This document shows positions 22,928 to 34,274 of a stretch of 64,000 nucleotides of DNA, in pieces. A model generated the notes under the pieces. It did no database searches and was not told where the DNA came from. It saw only the letters and a program-made list of their open reading frames with translations. The translations under genes were made by a program, and so were the position numbers. This stretch comes from Bimuria novae-zelandiae CBS 107.79. Its lineage: Eukaryota; Ascomycota; Dothideomycetes; Pleosporales; Didymosphaeriaceae. The DNA is taken from the NCBI GenBank assembly GCA_010015655.1, contig ML976708.1:225213-289212 (forward strand), written 5' to 3'. The first letter of the stretch is position 1, and the number at the start of each line of letters is the position of its first letter.

Positions 22928-25063
22928 ATGGAGGAAGAAGAGCAGCCGAAGAAGCGGTCCTTTAGGCAGTCTTTCCGCCAAACGAAGAAGAAGCCCGAGA
23001 GCAACGGCGCCGAAGGCCACTTCTCAGGGCTGGGAGCCAAGCTCATGGGCAAGATGGGCTGGAAGAAGGGCGAGGGCTTGGGCGCATCCGGAGAAGGCAT
23101 CGCTGCGCCCATCGAGGTCAAGCTGCGCCCCGTCAAAAGCGGTGTCGGTGCTGTTAGCGAACTCAGCGAGCAGCAAAAGGCAGAGCAGAGGAGACGGGCC
23201 AAGAGAGACGCAGAGGAGAGGGGCGAGGTCTACGTCGACTCGAGCGAGGAAGAGCGCCAGCGGCGCAAGCGGAGGAAGGTCGGAGGCGGTACAAGAACAG
23301 GCACAGGCACAGGCACAGGCACGCCGACTCCAAGCTCTACGCCGCGACCCAGGAAGACGTTATACGATCTGAAGGCTGCCGGCTTCGAAGTGCCTCGCGG
23401 ACTGGAGAGCATGGTGGATGCGACCGGAAACCAAGTCAAGACCGCTTCACTTAGCCTCCGCGGGGAGCAACCTGTCTTCCAAACCAGCCTAGCTGGCAGA
23501 GTGCAGCGGGAGCTAGCTGCTTTCGCGGATGCTGCCGAAGCTGTCGAGTCGCAGAATCAGAACACCGATCTGGAGAGCGAGCGCCTGGCTGCTGAACTGA
23601 AAGCCCTCGAACGCGACGTCTTAGAGCTGGCCGATGTCCGTTCGCGTCTAGAAGAATTACCTTCCAAAGACTGGCCAGAGCTCATTAAAGGGCTGAAGGC
23701 TTTACGAGATGCCTACCCCTTACGCAATTTCGAAAAGGAGGCTATTGCGGTGATGAGACCCACTTTTGAGAGGCGCATTGCAACTTGGGACCCTTCGATA
23801 GACACCATGGAAGACCTTGCAAATAGCCTGGAAGAGCTGGCAATCGTTAACTCCTCGGGAACCTCCACTCTTCCGTCCAACCAAGTGGGGCGTGTCGTCC
23901 TGGCACCCATTTACCCCCAGAACACCTCCATCAGCCGCCGATCCACCACGCCGTATGAGACGCTGATGCTGTCATGGTTCCAACATCTTCAGTCCGCCAT
24001 GGTCCACGGGTTCCAGCCTGACGGGCCCTCTGCATCCTCATTTCTACGAATCATCGACACATGGTCTCCAATTCTACCAGCCTTCATTAAGGCCAGGATA
24101 ACCAAGCAGATCAAGCTCCGCTGCTCAGCCACCATAGAGTCTTGGAACGTACGAAAAGCGATCAAACACAGAGAGGTGCCGCTTCCGCAGTGGATCTTCG
24201 ACTTCTTACCTTATTACCCGGATATCTTCTCAGCCTGCAAAGGGAAAATTCGCACCGTGTTGGAGATCTGGCCGATCCACAGAGGTGTCATACCAGGTAT
24301 ACAACTCTGGAAGCAAGCCTTTCCTGGTCATGTAGATCAGATGCTCGTTAAACATCTTCTTCCAAGACTAGCAGAACACCTTCGAGGTCTCGAGATCGAC
24401 CCTGCAGACCAGAAGATCGATGTCATATCCGCGGTTCTTGCCTGGAGCAGTATCTTGTCGCCAAAAATCATTGCAGAAGTCTTGCACTCTGGTTTTTCCC
24501 CCAACTTCTACAATGTATTACATTCATGGTTAAGCTATGCAGAGGCACAGTACACCGAGATTGGTACCTGGGTTCAGTGGTGGAAAGACGAGACTCTGGG
24601 TGACTACCTCTCTGACCTGGAAAGCGACTGGATTCAAGCTTACAACCTCATCAACGCTGCGCTCGACCTCCTAGACCTCAACGGTGATGCGAAAATGGAG
24701 GACTTGCCCCTTCCTCAAGTCGAACCTGACCGCGCACCTCCAGCACCTGCAACACCGCAACCCCCTAGATCGAGGGAAGCTGAGCGGGTCAAGCCAGTGC
24801 CACAGGAGGCAGACGACGTTACCTTCAAGGATTATGTTGACTCCTGGTGCGCAGAACAGGACGTCATTCTCTTGCCACTGCGGAAGAAAGACGAAATCAC
24901 TGGAATGCCGCTCTTTCGTATTGCTGCGAGCGCGACAGGCTCGGGTGGTGTCATTGTGCACTTCAAGGGCGACAACATCTTCGCGCAGAACAAGAAAGAT
25001 AAAAGTATTTGGGATCCGGTGGGTTTGAACGACGAATTGGTTGCTCGGGCGGAGGGGAAGTGA
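22928..25063 (+). CDS. G-patch splicing factor, TFIP11/Ntr1 (Spp382) homologue
   Basis: Single exon, 711 aa; yeast Spp382/Ntr1 is about the same length. Start is the ATG at 22928 (MEEEEQPKKRS); the longer open frame begins at a TTG. A G-patch lies at residues about 34-78 (GAKLMGKMGWKKGEGLG). It is followed by a basic/acidic linker with a Thr-Gly dipeptide run coded by an (ACAGGC)n-like repeat. The C-terminal two thirds is the GCFC/TFP11 domain, recognisable by W-rich helices such as PLPQWIFDFLPYYPD. In the known complex, Ntr1 recruits and activates the DEAH helicase Prp43 through its G-patch to release intron lariats, in the nucleus. It is the only spliceosome component in the window. Confidence 0.88.
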   Translation: MEEEEQPKKRSFRQSFRQTKKKPESNGAEGHFSGLGAKLMGKMGWKKGEGLGASGEGIAAPIEVKLRPVKSGVGAVSELSEQQKAEQRRRAKRDAEERGEVYVDSSEEERQRRKRRKVGGGTRTGTGTGTGTPTPSSTPRPRKTLYDLKAAGFEVPRGLESMVDATGNQVKTASLSLRGEQPVFQTSLAGRVQRELAAFADAAEAVESQNQNTDLESERLAAELKALERDVLELADVRSRLEELPSKDWPELIKGLKALRDAYPLRNFEKEAIAVMRPTFERRIATWDPSIDTMEDLANSLEELAIVNSSGTSTLPSNQVGRVVLAPIYPQNTSISRRSTTPYETLMLSWFQHLQSAMVHGFQPDGPSASSFLRIIDTWSPILPAFIKARITKQIKLRCSATIESWNVRKAIKHREVPLPQWIFDFLPYYPDIFSACKGKIRTVLEIWPIHRGVIPGIQLWKQAFPGHVDQMLVKHLLPRLAEHLRGLEIDPADQKIDVISAVLAWSSILSPKIIAEVLHSGFSPNFYNVLHSWLSYAEAQYTEIGTWVQWWKDETLGDYLSDLESDWIQAYNLINAALDLLDLNGDAKMEDLPLPQVEPDRAPPAPATPQPPRSREAERVKPVPQEADDVTFKDYVDSWCAEQDVILLPLRKKDEITGMPLFRIAASATGSGGVIVHFKGDNIFAQNKKDKSIWDPVGLNDELVARAEGK
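23296..23322 (+). repeat. ACAGGC hexamer microsatellite inside the TFIP11-like gene
   Basis: About four tandem ACAGGC units code for alternating Thr and Gly just after the G-patch. Because the unit is a multiple of three, length changes would keep the frame. Confidence 0.7.
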
Positions 25064-26546
25064 GCTCATCCGATGCCGTACTCTCACAAAGGCACCATCA
25101 GTATAGCTTGTCACACGATCCTACACCCACATTGACGGCGCTGCACAGACCAGTGATGAAATAGCGATCACGGGCGAACTACGGCATAGGGTAAGCTCCC
25201 ATTGCTTCTTCCCAGAGCAGATACGTCTTACTGGCTTTCGCTAATTCAGACTCATATCCATCCTCAAGCGCTTAGGTAGCTTAATAGACCAATCTTAATA
25301 CCCCCTATATTATGAACGGCCAATCTCATCCTCCGCATTGTACTGGCCGTGTTTCTGAGCTTCCACATCCTGAAGACTTCCTGATTACTTCGTGCGACCG
25401 GACTTGGGCAAGACACGCATTGCCAATATTGATATCTTTGCACGTAATGCCACACGGTCACATCATTCATGCTGCGGAGAGCATCGCAGGATTGCTACTT
25501 CATTCGTTACTGATTCATCTTTGCGACTTGGACACCTGAAAGCCCAGCAAGCCACTACACCTCCTTAGAGCGACCAATATCAATGTCCGTCACTCTCCAC
25601 CAGGGCAACAGTCCTAAAATTGTACTGACTTGACCACTCGTAACGCAAATCCCAGTGACGACGCAGGCATTAGCGTGCTCCTCCCTCGGTGCATGAACTT
25701 TACACTACGAATACGAAGTCATGCTCTGTGCGACGCGTCGATGTGACGAGCCTCACCCGATATCGAGACCGGGTGGCCGACTTTCCAGGCGGTCTGGACG
25801 CTCGAGCCAGCGTAATCACCTCCGAGATCCTATGAGCGTGCCTGTGGCTTTTTTTATTGGCAGTTCTGGGCGCCAGAAGAAACACGAATCCGACGAGTAG
25901 GATCGTGGGGAGGTTGCTACAGGGTTGGGTTCTCCATTTATGCGAGGCTATTGCGGGAAAGGGCAAGACCCGCTCTGTGGTGCTTTCTTCGGCTGCGTAC
26001 GCGTAGATCCACATGGGGCGAATCATGCATCGGAAGGGTGTGTGCGTTAAAGCGTTGTTTCTTGTAGGGGGGCGTTTCGTGGGGCGAGAAAACATCGTTT
26101 CTTGAGCTTTGACAGCGTAACAAACTGCGCGCAACATCCTCATCTTTCCATATATTGGATGCATTGGAGTTCATCGCTGACTCGCACCGACCGCGTGGTC
26201 AGCCGGGTTAACCAAGCCCTCGTTTCCTTGTGGAGAGTCGCGCATGAGCGACCCCCGCCCGGCGGCTACGAAGATTCACTGAGTGGCCACACAACGAAAC
26301 ACTCGTCCAATCAAAGGCTGTATCTCGCTATCCCAGCCATCACACCCCTCCCCTCGCAGGAAGCCAACCATCCACACAGCTGATATACATACAGCCGCCC
26401 GCACAGCTTAACAGGCACCATGTCGAAAACTGTGACACTTTGCATTTCACCCGGCCCCTCCTGTGCGTCGCATCTAATCTGCGATCACCCTCCTAGTAGC
26501 CTTAAGGGTGCCATACTCAGGACTAGGGACCGGTGATAAAAGGACG
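25064..26546. other. Intergenic, 1.5 kb
   Basis: No supported gene, RNA or repeat. The last ~200 bases form the promoter of the membrane protein gene. Confidence 0.45.
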
Positions 26547-27947
26547 ATGCGGCGAGCCCTCGCTCACCTCCCGCCTGCACTTCTACTACTACTTGCCACT
26601 GTTACTGATTCTGCGCCGTCGCCACGGCCCTACGATTTTGTGGATAACTATCGCGACGCTGCGCCCTCACCGCAAGAAGGCCCCCCGGCTTCGGCAAACG
26701 CCTCCAGAGATAGGAGCTTACTGCCCGCGCAAATCTGCGGCATAGTTGCTGGCTACATCGGAACCGTACTCATCTGGGGCATCTTACTGCTCACTGTGGG
26801 AAGAAGAATGAGGAGAAAGATGGAAAACTCGCCCAAGACGCTCGAACTCGAGCTCGTCACCAGACGTTCTGAGAATACCATTCTGAGCCCCACATCGCCA
26901 ATTGGCTCTTCAAAGAGCGTGTCGAGCTGGCGCAAGAGACTCTTCAGGAAGGAGAAGGAGATTGAGAGCGGTGGTATTGGAAGGGGAGACGACAGTCCCA
27001 TGGCCATCAGCCCCGTCGTCCACAGCCCGACCTCCTTCGACCAGCGCGTCCTCGACGCCAACAAGGCGAAAGCCCAGGCCGAAATGGAGCGCCTCTACGC
27101 CGCCGTCATGGACCACGACAGAAAGAAGTCCATCACCTCGCAGGCCAGCCTCGAATCCTACGACCCACACTCGCGTCGCCCCTCAGCCATCAACACGCAA
27201 CCCGCACACGCACACTCCAACCCCTCGTCCCCCGTCCGCCCCATCTACCCACACGGCTACTCCGCACACGGCCCCCCAACCGCCCCCTTACCTTTACCCC
27301 GCGACCGTCCCTCCTCCCCGCGCAGCGTGCTCTCCAAGAAATCCACCGCCTCCTCCTCCCCAGGCAGCAAGCGCTTCAACATAAAGAGTCTGCGCATCTC
27401 GGGGCCTTTGCAAAAGTACCCCGGCGAAATGCACGCAGAGGAAGAGCGCACACCACTATCCCCCCGTCACTACGGGGACCCCGGTGCTCCGCCGTCACCG
27501 CCTACGATGGCCAACAGTTCTGTTATCCCCGGCGGCGGCGTGGATAAGGATACCGAGGACGCCGAAACCCTCGACACCGTTCGCCCCCTCCCGCGGGCCG
27601 CACCGCAGCGCGCTCCCTCGCCATCAGCGCTCTCGAAATCACCAATGTCCTCCCAAAACGAACTCCCGCTCCGCGGCTACGCCGAGCCCCTCCGCTCACC
27701 CACGCTCCGCACTACCGTGCTGAACCGGCGCGTGCAAGACCCCCTGAGCATGACGACGCCCCGCACAGGCGTGCCGTACACCCCGTATAGTCCGTACATG
27801 CCGTTCACGCCCATCACGCCCGTGACGCCGCACCTTGTGACGAAGAAAGAGCGAAAGCAGGCAAGGAAGTGGGAGGGGAGGAAGGCCCCGGATGCGAGGA
27901 CGGATATGGTGCAGAGCCCCAAGGAGATTTTTGGGGATGCTTGGTAG
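26547..27947 (+). CDS. Signal-anchored single-pass membrane protein, Ser/Pro-rich cytosolic tail
   Basis: Single exon, 466 aa. The ATG at 26547 begins a typical signal peptide (MRRALAHLPPALLLLLATV). A short Ser/Pro-rich ectodomain of about 50 residues follows, then one transmembrane helix (IVAGYIGTVLIWGILLLTVG, residues about 73-92) and a basic stop-transfer (RRMRRK). The remaining ~370 residues are cytosolic, disordered, Ser/Pro-rich and positively charged, with many SP/TP sites and a repeated TPxTP/YTPYSPY pattern near the end. The layout is that of a fungal surface sensor-like or tethering protein. I cannot assign a family or partner. An upstream GTG in frame was rejected as start. Confidence 0.72.
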   Translation: MRRALAHLPPALLLLLATVTDSAPSPRPYDFVDNYRDAAPSPQEGPPASANASRDRSLLPAQICGIVAGYIGTVLIWGILLLTVGRRMRRKMENSPKTLELELVTRRSENTILSPTSPIGSSKSVSSWRKRLFRKEKEIESGGIGRGDDSPMAISPVVHSPTSFDQRVLDANKAKAQAEMERLYAAVMDHDRKKSITSQASLESYDPHSRRPSAINTQPAHAHSNPSSPVRPIYPHGYSAHGPPTAPLPLPRDRPSSPRSVLSKKSTASSSPGSKRFNIKSLRISGPLQKYPGEMHAEEERTPLSPRHYGDPGAPPSPPTMANSSVIPGGGVDKDTEDAETLDTVRPLPRAAPQRAPSPSALSKSPMSSQNELPLRGYAEPLRSPTLRTTVLNRRVQDPLSMTTPRTGVPYTPYSPYMPFTPITPVTPHLVTKKERKQARKWEGRKAPDARTDMVQSPKEIFGDAW

Positions 27948-28298
27948 TATGATAGGGGGGAGGGCGGGGGGCGGGGGATTGTGAATATTATATAGGATGG
28001 GTGTGGGATGGGGGATTTATGAGTTATGAGGAGTTTTGATACCATTTTGTATTGCATAGGGGTATACCAGTGCGTTGACGCTTTGGGCGTCGATGATTCA
28101 ATTCGATGCGATGAGTCGAGTAAGCCTCACTTCTTCCAGACTGCTCTCTACAAAGTCGTGTAATTGCGATAGAAGGCTCCGATGATCTTCACCGTGTCCC
28201 GCGTGCAGCCTGCAGCTCCCTTTCCGCTTGCCAAATAGGCCGCTCGCATCCAATTCTGGTATGCCTCAACGCCCCCAACCCTGAACATCCCAATCCCC
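27948..28298. other. Convergent 3' region, 351 bp
   Basis: Between the membrane protein gene (+) and the siderophore acyltransferase gene (-). G-rich just after the stop, then no visible feature. Confidence 0.45.
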
Positions 28299-29993
28299 TC
28301 AAAGACACGGCCCCTCCCACGCATCCCTCTTAATCTTCATCAAATTACTCTGCTTATGCGGAAAGCTAATCTCACGCTCCTTGTAAAAGCCTACATCCAC
28401 CAGATACTGCGCGAGCCTATTTTCAGTCAGCCACATCCCGATTTCACCCCTCTCCCTCCCTCCCCCAAAGGAGTGGGGAAACGGAAAAACAGGAAAAACT
28501 TACTTCGCATTATCAACCCTCGGCTCCAACACCACACTCTCAGTCCTCAAATCCGCAAGGAAGCAATAATGCACCAACGCACTCAACCACACCCTCACCC
28601 TCTGCGGTCCCCTAAACTCCTGCTCCCCCACAAGACAATGAATGCCCCTATCATAATCCCGCACACCCTCCATATACCGCCCCAGCCGATCTTCCTTAAC
28701 CCAGTAGATCTCAAAGTACCCGAAGGGTCGGCCGTCCCAGCAGCCGATAACCGGGAAACTGTGTTTAGAGGCGAGATTCGCAGCGAGGAAGGCGTCGGTG
28801 TGGGATTGCGGGCCGGATTCGCCCCAGAAGTAGGACACGCGCGGGTCGTTCATCCATTTGTGGAGGTAGGTGGGGTCGGAGAGGGAGGCGTTGAGATGGG
28901 AGAGTGTGGGCACGGAGGAGTCGGAGACGGGGAGGGGCGTTGCTCTATGCGGGGTGGGCGTATGGCTGGCAACCGGGCCGCGGTGATGAAGCGGTTTGGA
29001 GGAGATGGAGGCAACGCGGAAAGAGAGGTATTGCGCTACGCTGGGGATGTAGCGCGTGTAGAAGGTTTCACCCTGGCGAGGGGGTTTCGGACGCAAGGGG
29101 TGGCGTACGTTGTTTGTGAAGACGTATTGTGGGGGTGGAGGTGGGTAGTATGTCGGGAGGTGGCTAGAGGAGTGGAAGGGGCCGGGGCCGGAGGGCGACC
29201 AGAGCCCTTGGGAGACGGTGTCGAGCTGGGCTTCTTTCTTTTCGGCGTCGACGCCGGAGAGGACGGGCGAGCCTGGACGGCTAGGGTAGGGCGAGCCGGA
29301 GGGGAAAGGTGAGTGGGCCATGGGCGAGAGCGTGAAGAGGTAGATGCGGGGATCTAGTTGCCAGAAGGACTTTCGGCTCACGAACATGTGGGACCAGCCT
29401 TCCGGACTGCCTTCCTCTTGCACAGTGCCGACGCTGCTGTCTTCGCTGGTTATCAAGCCCATGCGCTCCAGTTTTGGCAGCACGACTTTGCCCTTGAATA
29501 TGCCCTCCCGGTTAATGTTGATGCGCCATTCTCCCTCTGGCCGTCCCGACTCGGGTGTGTTCTGCGATTCTTTCGTCGTAACGTGCAGACTCGGTTCTGA
29601 TTGGTGAAAGTACCAGTACAACGTTGCCCACAGCATCATCGCAATCTGGCGCGTCGGGGAGGAAGCAGGCTTGAACTCGTTGCTGGAGGGGTTTGATATC
29701 GACGAGATGTAGAGGTGGTCATTGTGTAGCGTAGGTTTCTTGTACCTATGTACTCTTCTTTGCAGTATGGGCTGCTCCTCGCCGGTGTTCTCTTTCTCCT
29801 GCTCTTCCTCGAACGGGTCCTCATCCTCTGAATTCAATACAATCGTCCACCCAGGTGGAAATGGTGAATGGTTGTTTGTTAGGTCAGTGCTCTTGAAAAA
29901 CAGACCGCCAAATACAGGCGTTATACTGAGATTTTGGCCGTTCGGCAAGTGAACACTTGCACCTGGAGTTTTGGAGGCCATTGCGGGGTGCAT
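28299..29993 (-). CDS. sidL: N5-hydroxyornithine acyltransferase, siderophore biosynthesis (SidL/SidF type)
   Basis: Exons 29993-28504 and 28416-28299 (87-bp GTAAGT...ATAG intron, phase 2) give 535 aa. The C-terminal ~150 residues form the GNAT-like IucB/MbtK acyltransferase domain: HKWMNDPRVSYFWGE, then GCWDGRPFGYFEIYW, then RGIHCLVGE and the final VVLEPRVDNAKL with the VGFYKEREISFPHK strand in exon 2. The family acylates N5-hydroxy-ornithine to build hydroxamate siderophores for iron uptake or storage. The C-terminus PCL is not a typical peroxisomal PTS1, which favours the cytosolic acetyl enzyme SidL over SidF. No other siderophore genes lie nearby, also as for SidL. A single-exon reading loses the last 39 residues of the domain. 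Family assignment is firm, the SidL/SidF choice is inference. Confidence 0.82.
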
Positions 29994-30532
29994 TTCGCTG
30001 GACAAGGGATCTTAGGTGGGGGAGCAATATGTGCAAGTAGGGCTGAGGTTTGTGCAAGCGCGCAATGATGGTGCCTAAAGCCACTCAGATCGGGTTACAT
30101 GGCGTGAGAACGAGCAATAAATACAACCGTTCTTGGGACAAAGTATTAAGGCACGAGACAGACAAACTGACGTCTGACGTGGTGTTCGGCGCCCGCTTAG
30201 AGGAGCGCGGGGCGCCACACAAAGTAGCTGCCATTGTCAGCGTCCCGACGCGGGCTGGAACCCATCTCTCGATCCAATTCCTCTGTCGCGATAACACAAG
30301 TCGTCTGATAGGCTCCGAGATGCACGTTTGAAATTCCCCTGTGCAGGATATCCGGCGCACAGTCGCGAAGTTTCGGGAGCTCGGCATCTGCTTCACTATG
30401 ACGAAACCGCCGTGATTATCTTAGCGCTGGAGGCCAGAGCTCAAGCTCCTCCTCATCCGCCCAGCTCCAATTCACTCCCCCATTCTCCCATCCTCAATTA
30501 CCCGCAATCCATCTTGTAACAGAACCCCAACC
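29994..30532. promoter_or_regulatory. Shared divergent promoter of siderophore acyltransferase and SOD2
   Basis: 539 bp between the two starts. It contains GATA cores at 30290-30294 (GATAA), 30307-30311 (GATAG) and 30416-30420 (TTATC, i.e. GATAA on the other strand, as AGATAA), and two adjacent CRE half sites TGACGTC/TGACGT at 30168-30180. Fungal iron GATA repressors of the SreA type bind ATCWGATAA-like sites, and bZIP factors of the AtfA type bind TGACGT; the link to these factors is inference from motif similarity. Confidence 0.45.
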
Positions 30533-31281
30533 ATGAACTCGACGCTTCTCCGCACCACCGCCGTCCGCTCGGCCCTGCGCGCCGCCGCTCCTTCCACTCC
30601 CGCCCGCGCAGGCCTCGCCGGCACCACCTTCGTACGCGGCAAAGCCACCCTGCCCGACCTTCCATGTACGTCCCCCTCACCCATTCCCCTCCCCTCCCAT
30701 CATTAACATAAAGAACAGACGACTACGGCGCCCTTGAACCCGCCATCAGCGGTAAAATCATGGAACTCCACCACAAAAACCACCACAACACCTACGTAAC
30801 CTCCTTCAACACCTTCAGCGAGCAAATCGCGGAGGCGAAAGCGAAGAACGACATCGCCGCGCAAATCGCCCTGCAGCCACTCATAAACTTCCACGGCGGC
30901 GGCCACATCAACCACAGCCTCTTCTGGGAGAACCTGGCCCCGAAGTCGCAGGGCGGCGGCGAACCACCTACCGGAAAGCTCGCGGGCGCCATCAATGATA
31001 GCTATGGCAGCTTGGACGCGTTCAAAGAGAAGTTCAATGCGGCGCTGGCGGGTATCCAGGGCAGCGGGTGGGCGTGGCTCGTGCAGGATACGCAGACGGG
31101 GAAGGTGGGGATTAGGACGTATGCGAACCAGGACCCGGTTGTCGGACAGTTCAGGCCGATTTTGGGCGTCGATGCGTGGGAGCATGCGTATTATCTGCAG
31201 TATCAGAATCGTAAGGCTGAGTACTTCAAGGCGATTTGGGAGGTTATTAACTGGAAGGCTGCGGAGAAGCGTCTGCAGTAA
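30533..31281 (+). CDS. SOD2: Mitochondrial manganese superoxide dismutase
   Basis: Exons 30533-30665 and 30719-31281, a 53-bp intron with GTACGT donor in phase 1, give 231 aa. The first ~35 residues are an Arg/Ala/Ser-rich mitochondrial presequence (MNSTLLRTTAVRSALRAAA). The mature part begins KATLPDLPYDYGALEP. Metal ligands are His62 (in LHHKNHH), His110 (GGGHINHS), Asp196 and His200 (DAWEHAYY). The active-site Gln182 in NQDP and the QGSGW motif are those of Mn rather than Fe enzymes. It dismutates superoxide in the matrix. It is divergent from a siderophore gene, which ties it by position to iron and oxidative stress. Identification is secure. Confidence 0.96.
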
Positions 31282-31397
31282 AGAGAGAGACGGTGGGAGG
31301 TGTGTAGCATAGTGTAACAGCATTGCAAATATCATCACAAGCGCTGTTCTTCGTGATATATGCAAAGGAACTCCGTCCGTCTCCAGGCGTGTATTAA

Positions 31398-31553
31398 TCA
31401 GAAGCAATTGCCCAACCGTCCCAGATACCAGTAAACCCACGCATACAAATCAAGAAACGCCAATGCAACCAGCACACCGTCTACCCACGCTAAGCGCTGC
31501 ACGCTATGCCATAACAGAAAGGTATAAAACTCCCTCGTAAGAGTCGTAAACAT
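31398..31553 (-). CDS. Possible 51-aa hydrophobic micropeptide
   Basis: An ATG frame between the two convergent genes SOD2 and the disordered protein gene. The product is 51 aa with one long hydrophobic stretch (GVLVALAFLDLYAWVYWYLG) that could span a membrane. It might equally be a chance frame in the shared 3' region. No homologue is recognised and no splice join to the neighbouring gene keeps the frame with an intron of normal size. Confidence 0.15.
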   Translation of the reverse strand: MFTTLTREFYTFLLWHSVQRLAWVDGVLVALAFLDLYAWVYWYLGRLGNCF

Positions 31554-31573
31554 CGCCTCAACAGTCCCACACT

Positions 31574-34274
31574 TCACACCTTCCTCCCTCTCCGCCGGGG
31601 CAACCCGGTTGCGCCCGAAGCTATCTCCAACGACGACGACGACGGCACCCCCACAGACGGCATCCGGATCCCCCGTTTCGGCGGCGACGCAATTCCCGTT
31701 TTCTGATTTTCCTTCCCATCACCCAGCGCTGAAGACGATAATTGAGGCAGCTTGACCTTCTTCGGCGTCGCCAGACGACTCTTGCGCTCCTTGGTAGCTG
31801 TAGCAGCTTTCGTCGGGTCAATACCCACGGGAGAGATTTCCAGCACGGGGAGTGGCAACTCCACAGGTGCGGGTGCGGAAATTGTATCTGTACCTGCGAG
31901 CGGTCCCTTCCTGAGCCTGCTCGACTTCGGTTTCAGCGAGCGCTCCCGCTGCCTCTCGCGCGGTTCATCCTTGTCGTCCAGCACGACATCCGGCAGCAAC
32001 GACGCCGGCGTCAGAAGGCATTTCCCCGGCGTACCGTTCGTGGACCCCAGGTTCCTGATTTTGCGCACCTTGGGCGTTGCCGTCGTGTCCCTGGGGACCT
32101 TGGGGGCTTTCAGCTTCATCGGCATCGCGCTTGGGGGTGCGGAGCTCAGCTCGTCGGGGGTAGCGAGGGATTCTGCGTCCGCGAGTGCGTTAGCGATAGC
32201 CTCTGTGTCTTCTTGGAAGTACGTTAGTTGGGAGTCCCAACGGACGTACTTCTTCCCTGGCACTTGGACTACGCTTTTTGCAGTGTCTGTAGTGTCTGCA
32301 GTGTCCGGTGCGGCCTCCTCGGCGGTGCGGGCCTCGTTCGAAATCTTCAAAAGGCGGACGTTGACATTTACGGCACCTTGCTTGTTCTTGCGCGTGTTGG
32401 TGCGTGTCAGGAGGCTCAATTCTTGCGCATCGGTCTTTTTGAGGATGACAGGATCACCACCGTCACGCTTGACAGAGATCTTCGGAGGATCGGTCGGTAT
32501 GAGTGATGGCGCAGGAAGTCGAGACTTCTTCGCTCGAGAAGAGCGTCTGGAGGTACGTCCAGACTTTGAGTCGTCGACATTTCCTTCCTCGTTCTCGGCT
32601 ACGACTTTGCTGGGAGACAGTGGCGCTGAGGGTTCCATGCTCAATGTGAGGGTCTGCGACAGATCCAACGTTACATCGTTGTCGTACTTAGAAGGTGAGT
32701 TGGGATCCTTATCCTCAAGAACCTTGCGAGGAGATGCAAGAGCATGGCGTACGACATCTGAGTCCCGCCGGTTCTGAAGCGACTCACGACGAGCAATGTT
32801 GTCGGCCTTGTTCGCTTTGCTAGCTGCTGCACGAGACAGGAAATTCTTCAACAATGCCGTATCGTCATCGAAAGCAAAAGTCATCGTGGTATCCTCTGGG
32901 CCGCTCTCCATGCGAGGAGGCGGAGATGGAGACCGCAACTTCCTCGGCGTTGGCTCTCTGGACGAGTTGACCACCGGTCCAAGGGTAAGTCCCGAAGTAA
33001 TGTCGTCCACCATGTCCTGTGTAGTTGATGGCTCCTGCTGAGTACTGGCCTCTGCGGCGTTTTGGGTTGTAGTACCGTCCGCTAATTCTTCGTCGTCCGC
33101 CGATGCGTCTGGGTCCTCTGTCTCCATTTCTCGTTGTAGGTTTAGTTGTAGCGAGGCTTCTGTAAAGTCTTCGTCTGGCGAACTGGGTACGTCATCGAGC
33201 TCGATATTCTCAGACTCATCTTGGGCTTCTTGAAGAGACGAAACGGCAGCATCTTCGCTCGTTGATGCATCATTCATACAGTCCATTTGTTCCTCAGGGT
33301 GCGACTCCTCAGGTAGTGACGGGTACAAATCTTGGTGGCTAGCAAGGCTCGACCGCGCGTTGTCTAGCGGAGTAACCCTCTCTGTTGAAGACACTTCCTC
33401 GGCGGATGTGTTGGGTTCGGTGTTACTGATCTCAAGAGCTGCTTCGCTTTCGAATTCAGACAGGGAGGGTAGTTTGGGGTAGCTCAAGGCCTCTACTGTC
33501 TCAGTCGCTGCCTCGGTAGGAGATCGGAAGAGCCGTGCGATAGTCGCATCTTCATCGATTTGTTCGGTGCTGGTGGAAATTTCATCCACAAGCGCTGACG
33601 AAATGTCGTTGGTGGCCCGCTGGGTTGGAGCGTCTGCGTCTTCCTCCAGCGCGAATGTGAAAGTCGCTCTTCTATTTTCGCCTTCTGGCAGCAAAGGCGT
33701 CTCTTGCAGTCCAAGTCCCGCACTTTGCACATCTATCTCCAAAAAACTATCGTTGCCAATATCCGTAATCGTTGTATCTTGTCCCTCCTCGTCTGCGTCT
33801 TCGAGAGACTGGGTAGGGTCGTACGCGGTGTTCGCTGCTGTGGCTTTCTTTCCTGCACACAATGTCAGTCTTCCATTGCGCCAAATCAGAGGATGTCCTA
33901 CTTGGTAGTACGCTCTTCCGCCGGTCCCAGCGCGTGGCCTTGAAAGCACGCGTCTTGCCAAAGCGCGAAGTCGCCGACTTCTCTATAGCCTTCGGACTCA
34001 AGCGCTGTTGTCTTTTGACAGGCCTTGCCCTTGCATCGCTTTCGGGGTCTTGGTTCGCAGTCGCATCCGCGGTGCGCGATCTCGTGGCATGCCTCCTCCA
34101 AATCTCCTTCTTCTTTCCGTTTCCGACTTTCTTGACTTCCTGCTTGCGCTCCCAAGCTCGAGGCAGCCGCTGTATCGGGAGCGACGTGGGGTCGAGGAAA
34201 GCGGCGTCTGTTTCGTCCCATGTTTGTTCGAAGGCCGACGCGTTTTTGCGCGTGGAGGCGGCCGTGCTGGCCAT
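31574..34274 (-). CDS. Disordered basic/acidic protein, probably nuclear, unknown function
   Basis: Exons 34274-33902 and 33852-31574 (49-bp GTAGGA...TGCAG intron, branch CTGAC, phase 1) give 883 aa. The N-terminal ~125 residues are basic (KQEVKKVGNGKKKEIWRR). The middle is very acidic and Ser/Thr-rich, and the C-terminal third is again basic with many SP/TP and RRSSRAKKSR-like nuclear-signal clusters. A compact conserved-looking block lies at about residues 600-670 (ISVKRDGGDPVILKK, then SLLTRTNTRKNKQGAVNVNV, and GKKYVRWDSQLTYF). I do not recognise the family. The composition fits a chromatin or mitotic scaffold protein but this is a guess. The gene is divergent from MRP10, 329 bp apart. Confidence 0.68.
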
